Assembly (NCBI RefSeq): GCF_016804325.1
Contig: NZ_CP043627.1
Span: 6,355,001-6,419,000 of the forward strand
Reading direction: 5' to 3'
From: Methylobacterium aquaticum
GTDB lineage: Bacteria; Pseudomonadota; Alphaproteobacteria; Rhizobiales; Beijerinckiaceae
DNA length: 64,000 nt
In this document: positions 36,129 through 47,817 of the stretch, piece after piece
How the letters are laid out: every line of letters starts with the position of its first letter
Numbering within the stretch: the stretch's first letter is position 1
Program-made: the position numbers and the translations under genes
Notes under the pieces: generated by a model
Told to the model about the DNA's origin: nothing
Databases searched by the model: none
What the model saw: only the letters and a program-made list of their open reading frames with translations

Positions 36129-36560
36129 TTACGGCATTCCCGGCTCCGCTGCGGGGCCGTGGAACGACCCGGAGGGCTCCATGTCGGTCGGGATCGACGA
36201 AGCGGGCTCCGACGCCAGGCGGGCCGCGAACTGCACCGCATGGGCAAGGCGGCTCACGGCCGGCCATTCCTGCACGCGGCGCAGGGGGATCCGCGCCTCG
36301 ATCAGGAGATCGTCGTCGAGCAGGCCCTGGGCCACGTCGAGCGAGGCCTCCGGAAAAGTCTCCAGGATGGTCCGCACCGCCGCATCGATATGCGCGTCGC
36401 GGTCGGGGCCGTACTCGATCAGGACGTGCTTGAGGACGCAGAGCATGCCCGCGATGTACCCGGCCCGGGCCCGGGCCGGGTAGTGCGTCCCGGCAACGGT
36501 CGCGCGGCCGGATCGGGATCGCCGCCCCGGACGAGGGCCGCGACGCTCGCGCCGCGACAT
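36129..36560 (-). CDS. Hypothetical protein of about 143 residues
   Basis: The convincing part is the C-terminal 105 residues, AGMLCVLKHVLIEYGPDRDA, VRTILETFPEASLDVAQGLL and EWPAVSRLAHAVQFAARLAS, which have a balanced composition and helix-like pattern. I recognise no family. The start may be the ATG at 36560 or the one at 36446. The gene is convergent with the ATPase gene and divergent from the AEC transporter. Confidence 0.45.
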   Translation of the reverse strand: MSRRERRGPRPGRRSRSGRATVAGTHYPARARAGYIAGMLCVLKHVLIEYGPDRDAHIDAAVRTILETFPEASLDVAQGLLDDDLLIEARIPLRRVQEWPAVSRLAHAVQFAARLASEPASSIPTDMEPSGSFHGPAAEPGMP

Positions 36561-36714
36561 CGACGCAGCCTCGGATGGTCCTGCGAGCCGGTGCCGGCGA
36601 GGCGGGTGAGCGTCCGCGGGCGTTGCCGGCCGCCTCGCCGGCATGCGACAGCCCGCTTCCTTGCGCCCGCCGGCCGCCTCGCGCCCATCCTCCGCCAGAC
36701 TGGACCCCGAAGGC

Positions 36715-37662
36715 ATGTCGAACCTCGCGACGATCGGATCGACGCTCGTCACCGTCATCCTTCCGGTCTTCGGCCTGATCGCGATCGGTCGCCTGGTCGT
36801 CCGGGTCGGAATCGTCGAGCGGGGCGAGACCAAGGGCCTGACCGGCCTGATCTTCTGGATCCTGCTGCCGGCCCTGCTGTTCCTGTCGATCGTCGGCGCC
36901 CGGACGGCGCCGCGCCTCGACGTGATCGCCGTCTACTTCTCGGTGGCGCTGCCGGTCTTCGCCCTGTCGGTGGTCCTCGGCCTCGCGCTCTTGCGCATGA
37001 CGATCGCCCAGGCGGCGGTGTTCGGGCTGAACGGGTCGTTCGGCAACACCGTGCTGCTCGGCATCCCCATCGTGGGCGCGGTCTGGGGCGGGGCGGGGCT
37101 CGCCATCCTGCTCTCGATCATCGCGGCCCACTCGCTCCTCCTGCTGCCGGCGGCCACGATCCTCGTCGAGATCGACCGGGGCGGGACGCAGCGGCGTCTC
37201 CTGCGCACGTTGCGCGACACGGTCGTCGGCAGCCTGAAGAACCCGATCATCTCGTCGATCCTGGCGGCCACCCTCTGGAACGCGACCGGCCTTCCCGTGC
37301 CGGAGGCGCCCCGGCGGATGCTGGAACTCCTCGCCGGGGCGGCGCCGGCCCTCGCGCTGATCAGCCTCGGCGCCTCGCTGCCGGTCCTGCACCGGGGGCA
37401 TGTCGGCCCGCCCGTCCTGTTCGCGGTGGCGATCAAGCTCGTGGTCATGCCGCTCTGCATGGCCCTCGCCGTGACCGTGGCGGGGATCCCGCAGCCCGCC
37501 GCGATCGTCATGGTGGTGACGGCCGCGCTGCCGACGGGTGCGAACGCCTTCCTCCTCGCCCACCGGTCGGGCGCGATGATGGAGGTCTCGGCCGCCACGG
37601 TGGTGGTCGCGACGGTCGTCGCCGTGGCGACGCTCACCGCCATCGTCTCGGCCGGGTCCTGA
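36715..37662 (+). CDS. AEC-family (auxin efflux carrier-like) transporter
   Basis: ATG at 36715 gives 315 residues with about ten hydrophobic segments. The family pattern is seen in [40 protein letters not shown] and [16 protein letters not shown]. Bacterial AEC proteins move malonate, malate or similar acids. The N-terminal ATG at 36643 would add an unlikely basic leader. The substrate is unknown. Confidence 0.87.
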   Translation: MSNLATIGSTLVTVILPVFGLIAIGRLVVRVGIVERGETKGLTGLIFWILLPALLFLSIVGARTAPRLDVIAVYFSVALPVFALSVVLGLALLRMTIAQAAVFGLNGSFGNTVLLGIPIVGAVWGGAGLAILLSIIAAHSLLLLPAATILVEIDRGGTQRRLLRTLRDTVVGSLKNPIISSILAATLWNATGLPVPEAPRRMLELLAGAAPALALISLGASLPVLHRGHVGPPVLFAVAIKLVVMPLCMALAVTVAGIPQPAAIVMVVTAALPTGANAFLLAHRSGAMMEVSAATVVVATVVAVATLTAIVSAGS

Positions 37663-37777
37663 ACCCGGGCTCGACCGGCCCGCGAGCCGGGCATCCCGCC
37701 GGTCGAGCGGGACGGTCGCCGTCGCGGGGCGCAGGCGCCATATAGCGCGGGAACGAGCACGCCACGGAGATCACCGG

Positions 37778-38224
37778 ATGCCGACCTACGAGAAGTCCGA
37801 CGCCGCCATCGCCCGGCTCACCCCCGAGCAGTACCGGGTCACCCAGCAGAACGGCACCGAGCGCCCCGGGACCGGCGAGTACCTGGAGAACAAGGAGCCG
37901 GGCATCTACGTCGACGTCGTGTCGGGCGAGCCGCTCTTCGCCTCCTCCGACAAGTACGAATCCGGCTGCGGCTGGCCGAGCTTCACCAAGCCGATCGAGC
38001 CGGCCCACGTCGCGGAGCTGCGCGACACCACCCACGGGATGATCCGCACCGAGGTCCGCTCGAAGCACGGCGACAGCCATCTCGGCCACGTCTTCCCGGA
38101 CGGTCCCCGGGAAAGCGGCGGCCTGCGCTACTGCATCAACTCGGCGTCCCTGCGCTTCGTGCCCCGCGACCGGATGGAGCAGGAGGGCTACGGCGCCTAT
38201 CTCGATCAGGTCGGGGAACGCTGA
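37778..38224 (+). CDS. msrB: Peptide-methionine (R)-S-oxide reductase
   Basis: The 148-residue protein has the catalytic segment [14 protein letters not shown] and the [12 protein letters not shown] segment with the possible resolving Cys. It repairs methionine-R-sulfoxide in proteins with thioredoxin. The paired CxxC zinc motifs found in many MsrB proteins are absent, so this is the zinc-free form. It stands alone. Confidence 0.95.
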   Translation: MPTYEKSDAAIARLTPEQYRVTQQNGTERPGTGEYLENKEPGIYVDVVSGEPLFASSDKYESGCGWPSFTKPIEPAHVAELRDTTHGMIRTEVRSKHGDSHLGHVFPDGPRESGGLRYCINSASLRFVPRDRMEQEGYGAYLDQVGER

Positions 38225-38388
38225 CATCCCGCTCGGGGCACCATCCGCGCCGGGAGGCGCGGACGGTCCGCCTCGCCGGTACCGCGACCCGGGCACGGGC
38301 CCTAGGTGTATGGGCCTTGCCCCATTTTATTGTGCGCGTGGCGGCGCGCGGGTAAAAGCGGTTCGACAACGAACGGACGCGTGGGACC

Positions 38389-41375
38389 GTGGCGCCGCTG
38401 AAATTCCTATCCCGCGAAGACCTCGAGGCGGAGATCCTTCGCCTGCGGGCGATCGTGAGCACCTCCGGTGCCGAGGCGGAGCGCGCCGTCATGCGTCACG
38501 CCGAGCGCGAGGACCGGCACCGCCTCCCCCTCGCCGACAGCGGGACGCAGGCGGCCCAGGCCGACCGGAACGCGCTGGCCTCCAGCGAGGCGCGCCGGCG
38601 CGCGATCTTCGACAGCGCGATCGACTTCGCCATGGTGGTCATCGATCCGGCGGGAACCGTCACCGACTGGAATTCCGGCGCCGCGCACGCGATGGGCTGG
38701 AGCGCCGACGAGATGTGCGGGGAGAGCGCCGAACGCTTCTTCACGCCCGAGGACCGGGCGAGCGGGCGCCTCGCCGCCGAGATGCGGCAGGCCCTGGAGG
38801 CGGGGCGGGCGCCCGACGAGCGCTGGCACCTGCGCAAGGACGGCGGGCGGTTCTGGGCGTCGGGCGAGATGATGCCGCTGCACCGCGACGGCGTGCATCT
38901 CGGCTTCGTGAAGATCCTGCGCGACCGCACCGTGGAGCATCTGGCGGGCGTCGCGCTCGAGGAGACCCAGGAGCGCTACCGGATCGCCGCCAAGGCCACC
39001 AACGACGCCGTCTGGGACTGGGACCTCGCCGCCGACCAGGTGCTGTGGAACGAGGCCATGGCCCGGGCCTACGGCCATTCGCTCGAGACGGTCGCACCGA
39101 CCGGTGCGTGGTGGATCGGTCAGATCCATCCGGACGACCGCGCCCGCATCGACGCCTCGATCCATGCCGTCATCGCAGGCACCGGCAGCGCCTGGACCGG
39201 CGAGTACCGCTTCCGCCGCGCCGACGGCTCTTATGCCGAGATCCTCGACCGGGGCCACGTGATCCGCGATGCCGGGGCCGGGCCGTGCGGATGATCGGCG
39301 CGATGCTCGACCTGACCGGTCTGCGCCGCGCCGAGACGGCCTTGCGGGCGAGCGAGGAGCGGTTCCGCACCATCCTCGACACGATCGAGGCCGCCTTCGC
39401 CATCGTCGAGGTCAAGTTCGACGGCGACGACCGCCCGGTGGATTACCGCTTCATCGAGGCCAACCCGGCCTTCGAGCGCGAGGCCGGCGTCAACCTGCGC
39501 GGCAAGTGGGTGACCGAGTTCGCACCCGACCTGGAGCAATTCTGGTTCGAGACCTACGGCCGCGTGGCAAAGACCCGGGAGCCGATCAGCTTCGAGAACT
39601 ACGCCGAGGCGTTCAAGCGTTGGTTCGACGTCCGGGCCGTCCCGGTCGGCGCCCCGGACGACCGGCAGATCGCGATCATCTTCAACGACGTGACCGCCCG
39701 GCGCGAGGCCGAGGAGCGCCTGCGCGCCAGCGAGGCATGGGCGCGGGAGAACGTCGAGCGCGTGCAACTGGCGCTCGCCGCCGGCGCGATCATCGGCACC
39801 TGGCACTGGGACCTGCCCTCGGACCGCTTCACCGTCGACGAGGGCTTCGCGCGGTCCTTCGGGCTCGATCCGGCCCTCGGCCGGGAGGGGATTCCGCTCG
39901 CCCGGATCGTCGCCACCGTGCATCCCGACGACCAGGCGGGGCTGGCGGCAGCCATCGACGAGGTGGTGGCGCGGGGCGGCGCCTATGCCCACCAGTACCG
40001 GGTGCGCCGCCATGACGGGCGCTACTACTGGATCGAGGCCAACGGGCGCGTCGACCACGCCGCCGACGGAACGCCGCTGAGCTTTCCCGGCGTGCTCCTC
40101 GACGTCCAGGAGCGCCGGATCGTCGAGCAGGAGCGCGACCGCGCGATCGCGCAGCTGCGCAGCCTGACCGAGACCCTGGAGCAGCGCGTCGCCGAGCGGA
40201 CCGCCGAGCTGATGGATGCCGAGGAGCAGTTGCGCCAGTCGCAGAAGATGGAGGCTGTGGGCCAGCTCACCGGCGGGCTGGCCCACGACTTCAACAACCT
40301 GCTCGCCGGCATCTCCGGCAGCCTGGAGCTGATGAGCACCCGCATCGCCCAAGGCCGCCTCAAGGACGTCGACCGGTACATGGCCGCCGCGCAGGGTGCG
40401 GCCAAGCGCGCGGCGGCGCTGACGCACCGGCTGCTGGCGTTTTCGCGCCGGCAGACGCTCGATCCGAAGGCGACCGACGTCAACCTGCTGGTCGGCGGCA
40501 TGCTCGACCTGATCCAGCGCACCGTCGGCCCGAGCGTCCGGATCGACACGGCCTGCCATCCGGACCTGTGGCCGGCGCTCGTCGATCCGTCCCAGCTCGA
40601 GAACGCCCTCCTGAACCTCTGCATCAACGCCCGCGACGCGATGCCCGAGGGCGGCCGGATCACGATCGAGACCGGCAACCGCTGGATCGACCGGCCGGCC
40701 TCGCTGCGCCAGGACTTGCCGGAAGGACAATACCTGGCGCTCTCCGTCTCCGACACCGGCATCGGGATGCCGCCGGAGGTGGTCGCCAAGGCCTTCGATC
40801 CGTTCTTCACGACGAAGCCGCTGGGCCAGGGCACGGGCCTGGGCCTGTCGATGATCTACGGCTTCGCCAAGCAGTCCGGCGGCCAGGTGCGCATCCACTC
40901 CGTCGAGGGCGAGGGCACCAGCGTCAGCCTCTACCTGCCCCGCCACCGCGGCGAGGCTCAAGCCGAGGAGGCGGCGCCGCAAGGCTCCCTGCGGCCGGTC
41001 GCCGAGACCGGCGAGACCGTGCTGATCGTCGACGACGAGCCGACCGTGCGGATGCTGGTCACCGACGTGCTGGCCGAACTGGGCTACACGGCGATCGAGG
41101 CGGCGGATGGCGGCGGCGGCCTCGAGGTGCTGCGCTCCGATGCGCGGATCGACCTGCTGATCACCGATGTCGGCCTCCCCGGCGGCCTGAACGGCCGGCA
41201 GATGGCCGATGCCGCCCGCGTCACCCGGCCGGACCTGAAGGTGCTGTTCATCACCGGTTATGCCGAGACCGCGCTCCTCAGCAACGGCCAGCTCGAACCC
41301 GGCATGGCGGTGCTGACGAAGCCCTTCGCGGTCGACACCCTGGCGAGCCGCATCCGGGAATTGATCGCGCGGTAA
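38389..41375 (+). pseudogene. PAS-domain hybrid histidine kinase, frameshifted
   Basis: GTG at 38389 opens a frame with PAS domains (SAIDFAMVVIDPAGTVTDWN, ATNDAVWDWDLAADQVLWNE) that stops near 39293. The continuing frame carries two more PAS domains, a coiled coil, the phosphoacceptor helix ([20 protein letters not shown]), an ATPase domain (DPFFTTKPLGQGTGLGLSM) and a receiver (VLIVDDEPTVRMLV, LLITDVGLPGG, LTKPFA). One G added to the GGGG at 39274-39277 joins them as DAGGRAVRMIGAML, giving about 995 residues. Without repair, a 694-residue kinase could start at the ATG at 39291. No membrane segment is seen, so it is probably a soluble sensor. Confidence 0.88.
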
Positions 41376-41805
41376 GGGTTCGTTCGCCTTGTGAGAAAAA
41401 ATCGCGGGATATTTTTCATCCCGCCCGCGATCAAAACTTCGGGATGAGGCGGCAGGCGGGACGACGGATCGCGATCAGCCGTACGGGCTCTCGATGTCGC
41501 TGCGCAGGGCGCCATTGCCGCGCCCGGGGCCTTGGCCGCAGGGTCCGAAAGCCGCCGCCCGGAAGATCGCCCTTCCCCAACGTCCGCTTTGACAGGCGCG
41601 CCTGCCTGTGAGACCGCTCACGCTACGGAAAAGCCGGCACGCGCGTGCCGCTTCTCAAGACGGGCGAGTTCGACCGGACCCTGCCCACGGCGCCTCGTGT
41701 CACCACCGAAAAGTCAAAGAGGTGGTGCTCTGGTGACGTGGCTGTTCGTGCGACGGGTCGGCCAGTTGCGCCGCGAACGCGCGCGCGGAGCGGAGACGGG
41801 ACGTC
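41376..41805. other. Intergenic region between the two kinases
   Basis: No gene is seen in these 430 bases. A hairpin gcgggat-atttttc-atcccgc (41404-41424) has an A run on its left, so it reads as a terminator only on the minus strand, where no gene enters. The rest is featureless GC-rich sequence. Confidence 0.4.
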
Positions 41806-44800
41806 ATGCACGGCAGATCCGATGCCATCCTCTACGTCATCCCGGCGTTCCTCGCCGATGGTGGCGCGATGGGCACGCTGATGCGCGGGCACGATTGGGG
41901 CGCCTCGCCGCTCGGCGATCCCGCGACCTGGCCGTGCTCCCTGGCGACGCTCGTCGGCACGATGCTGGCCTCGCACCAGCCGATGTTCCTCGTCTGGGGG
42001 AGCGGGCGGACGCTCCTCTACAACGATCTCTATGCCGACATGCTCGGGGACAGGCATCCGGCGGCCCTCGGGCGCGACTACCTCGAGGTGTGGTCCGACA
42101 TCCGGGCCGATCTCGAACCTCTCGTAGAGGTCGCCGCGTCCGGCCGCCCGGTCCATGCCGACCGGCCCGTGCATCGCCTGGACCGTGGCCCCGGCACGAG
42201 GAGGCACGGTTCTCCCTCTACTACGCGCCGGTCCGCGATGCGGCCGGGCGCGTCGAGGGTCTCTCCGGCGCCTGCACGGCGATTCCGGGCCCCTCCCCCC
42301 TCGTCACGGGCCGACCACGAACGGAGGTCCACGACAACGAGGAGCGGCAATCCTTCCTGCTCGACCTCAGCGACGCGCTGCGGCCGCTGACCGCGCCGAC
42401 GGACATCGCCGAGGTCGCGGCCCGCCGTCTCGGCGAGCGGGTCGGCGCCAGCCGGGTCTTCTACGCCGAGATCGGCGGCAGCCTGATGACCGTCGAGCGG
42501 GATTATACGAAGGGCGTCGTGTCGCTCGTCGGGAAGCACTCGCTGGCGGATTTCGGCCCGGACCTGCTGGCGGCCTACCGCGACAACGCGGTCGTCGCGG
42601 TCGGCGACATCGCCGCCGATCCGCGGTTCAGCGTCGAGGCGCGCGCCGGCCTGACGTCGCGCCAGGTCGCCGCCTACGTCGACGTCATCCTGTTCCGGGA
42701 GGAGCTGTGGGTGGGTCTCTGGGCCGTGCAGAGCGCGACCCCGCGCGCCTGGACCCAGGCTGAGGAGAACCTGATCCGGGAGGTGGGCGAGCGCGTCAAG
42801 GCGGCGATCGAGCGCGGCCGCGCCGAGACGGCGTTGAAGGAGAGCGAGGAGCGCCTGGCGGCGATCTTCACCGGTGCCGCCGTCGGCCTGTCCGAAGTCG
42901 GCGCCGACGGCCGCTTCCTGCGGGTGAACACCGAACTCTGCCGCATCCTCGGACGATCCGCCGACGAACTGCTGGGGCTCGACTTCACCGCCGTCACCGA
43001 TCCGGACGACCTGTCGCCGAGCCTGGCGGCGGTCGCCGAGACGATCGAGACGGGACGCGGCACCTCCCTCGACAAGCGCTACCGGCGCCCGGACGGCACC
43101 GCGATCTGGGCCAACACCAGCATCCGGCGCCTCGACGACGCGGAGGGCCGCTTCAAGAGCTTCCTGGTCGTGACCGTCGACCTGAGCCGGCGCAAGGAGA
43201 CCGAGCATCGCCTGGCCGAGAGCGAGCGCCGCCTGCAGGAGCTCAACGAGACCCTGGAGCAGCAGGTCTCGGAGCGCACGGCGGAGCGCAACCTGCTCGC
43301 CACCATCGTTGAGCGGACCGACATCATGGTGATGGCGGCCGACCTCGACTACACGATCCTCGCCATCAACAAGGCCAATGCCGACGAGTTCGAGCGCATC
43401 TACGGCGTGCGGCCGGCGGTCGGCGACAACATGCTGGCCCTGCTGGCCGACCAGCCCGAGCATCAGGCCCAGGTGCGGGCCGGCTGGGGCCGGGGGCTGG
43501 CCGGCGAAGAGATCACCGTGGTCGAGGAATACGGCGATCCCGGCCGCGCCCGCGCCGCCTACCAGATCAGCTTCCGCACCCTGCGGGACGCGGCGGGCGC
43601 GCGCACCGGCTGCTACCAGTTCGTCATGGACGTGACCGACCGGCTGCAGAGCCAGGCCGAGCTCGCCCAGGCCCAGGAGGCTCTGCGCCAGTCGCAGAAG
43701 CTCGAGGCGGTCGGCCAGCTCACCGGCGGTGTGGCGCACGACTTCAACAACCTGCTCACCATCATCCGCTCCTCGGTCGACTTCCTGCGCCGGCCCGACC
43801 TGCCGGAGGTGCGCAAGCGCCGCTACCTCGATGCCGTGTCCGACACCGTCGAGCGGGCCGCCAAGCTCACCGGCCAGCTGCTGGCCTTCGCCCGGCGCCA
43901 GGCCCTCAAGCCGGAGGTCTTCGACGTCGGCCAGAAGGTGCGGGGAATCGCCGACATGCTCGACACGCTGACCGGCGCGCGGGTGCGCATCGTCACCGAG
44001 GTGCCGGACGGACCCTGCCTGATCCGGGCGGATCTGAGCCAGTTCGAGACGGCTCTGGTCAACATGGCGGTCAATGCCCGCGACGCCATGGACGGCGAGG
44101 GCACGCTGACCCTGCACGTGTCCTGCGGTTCGGCCCTGCCCCCGATCCGCGGCCATGCGGGATCGCAGAAGCCGTTCGCCGCCGTGACGCTGACCGATAC
44201 CGGCACGGGCATTCCGCACGATCAGATCGGCCGGATCTTCGAGCCGTTCTTCACCACGAAGGAGATCGGTAAGGGCACGGGCCTCGGCCTGTCCCAGGTC
44301 TTCGGCTTCGCCAAGCAGTCGGGCGGCGACGTCGACGTGCGCAGTATCCCGGGCCAGGGTTCCACGTTCACGCTCTACCTGCCGGAAGTGGTCCGCGAGG
44401 ACCGGGCGGCCGGAGAGCGTCCGCCGGAGGATGGCCTGGCTCCGCTGGGCACCGGCCAGCGGATCCTCGTGGTCGAGGACAATGTCGGCGTCGGCCAGTT
44501 CGCGACCCAGATCCTGGAGGATCTCGGCTACCGGCCGGTCTGGGCCGCCAACGCCGAGGAGGCGCTGGAGGAGCTGGCCCGCGGAGGCAGCCGGTTCGAC
44601 CTGGTGTTCTCCGACGTGGTGATGCCGGGCATGGGCGGCGTCGCCCTGGCGCAGGAGCTGCAGACGCATCATCCGCACCTGCCCGTGGTGCTGACATCCG
44701 GCTACAGCCACGTCCTCGCCCAATCGGATGCCCACGGCTTCGAGCTGCTGCACAAGCCCTATTCGGCCGAGCAGCTCGGCCGCATCCTGCACCAGATGCT

Positions 44801-44831
44801 CGGCCTGCATGCGAAGGCGGAGGCGCTCTGA
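41806..44831 (+). pseudogene. PAS/GAF hybrid histidine kinase, frameshifted
   Basis: ATG at 41806 opens a PAS-like domain (HDWGASPLGDPATWPCSLAT, WGSGRTLLYNDLYADMLGD) that shifts frame near 42190. The next frame carries its end (EEARFSLYYAPVRDAAGRVE), a GAF domain (SDALRPLTAPTDIAEVAARR), two PAS domains, a coiled coil, the His helix ([20 protein letters not shown]), the ATPase domain and a receiver (ILVVEDNVGVGQFA, LVFSDVVMPGMGG). One C added to CCCC at 42189-42192 joins them as DRGPRHEEARF, about 1008 residues. It resembles the kinase before it only in its C-terminal half, so they are not a recent duplication. Confidence 0.88.
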
Positions 44832-44970
44832 GCGGACGGCGCGCCGGCCTGCCAGCCGCTCGTCCGCCCCGATCGTCGTCCTATCGCAGGTTTCCGTCGC
44901 GGACCCGGCCGCCGTTCCTGCACGACTGGCCGGGCGGGCAGCCGCAGAAAGACCGCAAGGCAGGCCCCCG

Positions 44971-45327
44971 ATGACCCTCCGCGCCCGCTACGAGACCGCC
45001 GTGACCGAACTGCGCGAGCGCGTGGCCTCGCTGCGCCGGGACGGCGTGCCGGCCGAAACCATCGCGCGCACGGTCCATGCCGAGCGCCTGCGCCTGGCGG
45101 CCCATTTCAAGGCCCTGACTCCGGAGCCCTACCGCACCCGCATCTACGAGCGGACAATCCGGGTCTACGGCAACGCAGGCGGCCCCACGATCGCGTTCCT
45201 GAGGGCGCAGGGCAAGTCGTGGGAGGCCATCATCGAGGGCGCGACGCGGCCAGGGCCGCCGGTCGGCCTGGATCCCGAGCCGGGGCGCGGAGCCGGCGAT
45301 CCGGCCGGGATTGCGGACGAGCCGTAG
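44971..45327 (+). CDS. Conserved-looking hypothetical protein, 118 residues
   Basis: ATG at 44971 with AAGGCAGG upstream starts MTLRARYETAVTELRERVAS. The product is helical and charged (DGVPAETIARTVHAERLRLA, YRTRIYERTIRVYGNAGGPT) with a disordered Pro/Gly tail. I recognise no characterised family. It follows the second hybrid kinase by 139 bases on the same strand and could be cotranscribed. Confidence 0.6.
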   Translation: MTLRARYETAVTELRERVASLRRDGVPAETIARTVHAERLRLAAHFKALTPEPYRTRIYERTIRVYGNAGGPTIAFLRAQGKSWEAIIEGATRPGPPVGLDPEPGRGAGDPAGIADEP

Positions 45328-45656
45328 GACGACACCTGCGCCGGCCCGCCACCGCTGGGCGGGACGGCGGCATCGGCCCGTCCCGCGCCGTGGCAGTCTG
45401 CGCAGCCCCGTGACGGCGCAGACCGGCCGCGCCCGCCGCTGCAAGAAATTTGAGCTCCGATCCCGACCGCACCACGCCCTGCCGGCCCGCCCGGGCAGGC
45501 CCGTGCGCCACTTTCGACGGCACGCCGTGCCCGATTTTTTCCCAGGGCGACGCGGGCCGGCCGATTGACTTCGGGGGAGGAATGGTCCCCATATGTCTAA
45601 TCATAATACCGGCCGGCCCGTTTCAGGCGCGCTGACTGTTCCGGTGGGAGCCCCGC
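45328..45656 (+). promoter_or_regulatory. Leader of the HutC-linked importer operon
   Basis: This 329-base stretch has no gene. TTGACT at 45565-45570 could serve as a -35 element. A gtctaatc at about 45595 is one step from the GTnTAnAC signature bound by HutC-type regulators, the class encoded at the end of this operon. Both are weak matches. The ATG at 45657 follows GGTGGGAG. Confidence 0.3.
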
Positions 45657-46487
45657 ATGAACAAGCGTATCTTCGTACAGATCACTCTTGGGCTCGGCCT
45701 GATGATGACCACGCCGATCCTGGCCCAGGCTCAGGACTCCCTGGCGCGCGTCAAGGCGGACGGCGTCCTGAAGGTCGGGACCGAGACGGCCTTCGCCCCC
45801 TTCGACTTCATCGACGCGACCGGCGAGCATGCCGGCTTCAACGTCGATGCCTTCGCGGAGGTCGGCAAGGAGCTCGGCGTCAAGATCAAGTGGGTCGAGC
45901 TGCCGTGGGACGGCGTGCTGCCGGCCCTCGAGGCGGGGCAGTTCAACATGGTGGCGGGTCCGGCCACCATCACCAAGGCGCGCATGGAGCGGTACCGCTT
46001 CCTGTCGCCCGTCGCCGAGGCGACCGTCGCGATCTTGCGGCGCGCCAAGGACGAGACGATCAAGGCGCCCCAGGACATCGCCGGCAAGACCGTCGGCGCC
46101 GGCAAGGCGACGGCGCAGCTCGCGCAAGCGAAGACCTATGGCGCCACCTTGCCGAAGCCGATCGAGACGCGCGAATATCCGGGCTTCAACGAGGCCTATG
46201 CCGACCTCGCGGCGGGCCGCATCGCCGCCGTGGCGAACTCGCTGCCGAACATCGCCTACGTCGCGGCAAAGCAGCCGGCCGTCTTCGCGGTCGTCAAGCC
46301 GCCCTTCGGCCAGAAGAGCTATTTCGGCTATATCGGCACCAAGAAGCCGGACGACCAGCCCCTGCTCGACGCCGTTCAGGCCGCGCTCGTCAAGATCAAG
46401 GCCGACGGCCGGATGAAGAAGCTGCAGGAGAAGTGGTTCGGCACCGCGTTCGACACGCCGGACGTGGCACCCGAGCCGAGCTTCTGA
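45657..46487 (+). CDS. Family-3 solute-binding protein of an ABC importer
   Basis: The 276-residue protein has a signal peptide (MNKRIFVQITLGLGLMMTTP...AQAQ) and the binding-protein start GVLKVGTETAFAPFDFIDAT. It would deliver a polar amino acid to the permeases that follow. The HutC-type regulator at the operon end suggests histidine or a histidine breakdown product, but no residue seen here proves that. Confidence 0.9.
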   Translation: MNKRIFVQITLGLGLMMTTPILAQAQDSLARVKADGVLKVGTETAFAPFDFIDATGEHAGFNVDAFAEVGKELGVKIKWVELPWDGVLPALEAGQFNMVAGPATITKARMERYRFLSPVAEATVAILRRAKDETIKAPQDIAGKTVGAGKATAQLAQAKTYGATLPKPIETREYPGFNEAYADLAAGRIAAVANSLPNIAYVAAKQPAVFAVVKPPFGQKSYFGYIGTKKPDDQPLLDAVQAALVKIKADGRMKKLQEKWFGTAFDTPDVAPEPSF

Positions 46488-46513
46488 GCCAAGCCCGCGA
46501 CCGCGAGCGCCCG

Positions 46514-47158
46514 ATGTCCGCGCGACTGTTCGAACTGATGCTGATCGCGGCCGGGTACACGGTCGTCATCAGCGTCGCCTCGATCGGGATCGGCCTCCTG
46601 ATCGGCATCCTGGTCTGCGCGGCCAAGCTCTCGCCGCGTCCCTGGCTGCGCTGGCCCGCGGCCCTGTTCGTGAGCTTCTTCCGCGGCGTCCCGCTCCTCG
46701 TCCAGCTTCTCCTGATCTACAACCTCCTGCCGGCGATCGGCCTTGCCGTCCCGAGCGTGGTGGCGGCGCTGATCGGCCTGTCGCTCTGCACCGCCGCCTA
46801 CCAGGCGGAGAACCTGCGCGGCGGCTTCACCAGCGTGCCGCGCGGCCTGCTGGAAGCCGCCGACATGGCCGGCCTGTCGCCCTGGCAGCAATTCCGCCGC
46901 ATCCGCGCGCCGATCGCGCTGCGGCTCACGGTGCCGGCTCTCGTCAACGAGGCGATCCTGATCCTGAAGGCGTCCTCGCTGGTCTCGGTGGTCGGCGTGA
47001 TCGAGCTGACGCGCACGGCGCAGAACCTCGCCGCCTCGACCTACGAGCCGCTCGTGTTCTACTCGGTCGCCGGCGGCCTGTATCTGGCGATCAACTGGAT
47101 CGTGGCGGCCGGCGGCAGCCTGACCGAACGGGCCTTGCGCCGGGGGCGGCTGGCATGA
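46514..47158 (+). CDS. Polar amino-acid-type ABC importer, permease
   Basis: The 214-residue protein shows SFFRGVPLLVQLLLIYNLLP and the loop EAADMAGLSPWQQFRRIRAP. It overlaps the next permease by four bases (ATGA), so the two are made together. Confidence 0.9.
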   Translation: MSARLFELMLIAAGYTVVISVASIGIGLLIGILVCAAKLSPRPWLRWPAALFVSFFRGVPLLVQLLLIYNLLPAIGLAVPSVVAALIGLSLCTAAYQAENLRGGFTSVPRGLLEAADMAGLSPWQQFRRIRAPIALRLTVPALVNEAILILKASSLVSVVGVIELTRTAQNLAASTYEPLVFYSVAGGLYLAINWIVAAGGSLTERALRRGRLA

Positions 47159-47817
47159 GCTTCGACGTCTCGGTCATCGTCGCGGCGTTGCCGGCCATCC
47201 TGTCCGGGCTCAAGGTCACGCTCGGCATCTGGCTCGCCGCCACGGTCCTGGGCGCCGGCCTCGGCTTCGTCGTCGCGGCGCTCCGGCATTTCGGGCCGCG
47301 CCCCTTGAGCCTCGGCCTGCGCCTCGCGGTCGAGGTGCTGCGCGGCACGCCGTTCCTGATCCAGATCTTCCTGCTCTATTTCGGCGGCCCGTTCGTTGGG
47401 ATCAGCCTCGATCCGGTGCCGGCCGGGCTGCTGGGCCTCACCGTCTACGCCGCGGCCTATTTCTCCGAGATCTTCCGGGCGGGATTTGCCGCCGTGCCGC
47501 GGGGCCATGTCGAGGCGGCGCAGTGCGTCGGCTTGAGCCGGGCCCAGATCGTGCGGCGCATCCTGGTGCCGGAGATGACCATGCTGGTCCTGCCGCAATG
47601 CGTGAACATGGCGGTGATCCTGGTCAAGGAGACCGCGGTTCTGTCGATCATCTCAGTGCCCGAGGCGACGGCGGTCATCAGCGCGCTCGGCTCGCAGCAA
47701 TACGCCTTCGTGGAAGCGCTGTTCCTGCTCGCGATCATCTACTGGGGATTGGTCGAGGCCTGCGGCTGGGCCGGCCGGGCGCTCGAAACCCGGCTCTCGA
47801 AGTTCAGGTTCGCATGA
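47155..47817 (+). CDS. Polar amino-acid-type ABC importer, permease
   Basis: The 220-residue protein has EVLRGTPFLIQIFLLYFGGP and the loop EAAQCVGLSRAQIVRRILVP. ATGA overlaps join it to the genes on both sides, forming a tightly coupled set. Confidence 0.9.
   Translation: MSFDVSVIVAALPAILSGLKVTLGIWLAATVLGAGLGFVVAALRHFGPRPLSLGLRLAVEVLRGTPFLIQIFLLYFGGPFVGISLDPVPAGLLGLTVYAAAYFSEIFRAGFAAVPRGHVEAAQCVGLSRAQIVRRILVPEMTMLVLPQCVNMAVILVKETAVLSIISVPEATAVISALGSQQYAFVEALFLLAIIYWGLVEACGWAGRALETRLSKFRFA

Noticed and set aside
41404..41424. Rho-independent terminator after the first kinase
   Set aside because: The T run is on the minus-strand side only, and no minus-strand gene runs into it.
42078..44810. 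Open frame of 910 codons on the minus strand
   Set aside because: It is antisense to the second hybrid kinase, with no domain and a biased composition.
38389..44831. Recent duplication of the two kinases
   Set aside because: Input domains differ (only the second has GAF), and similarity is limited to the common kinase and receiver parts.
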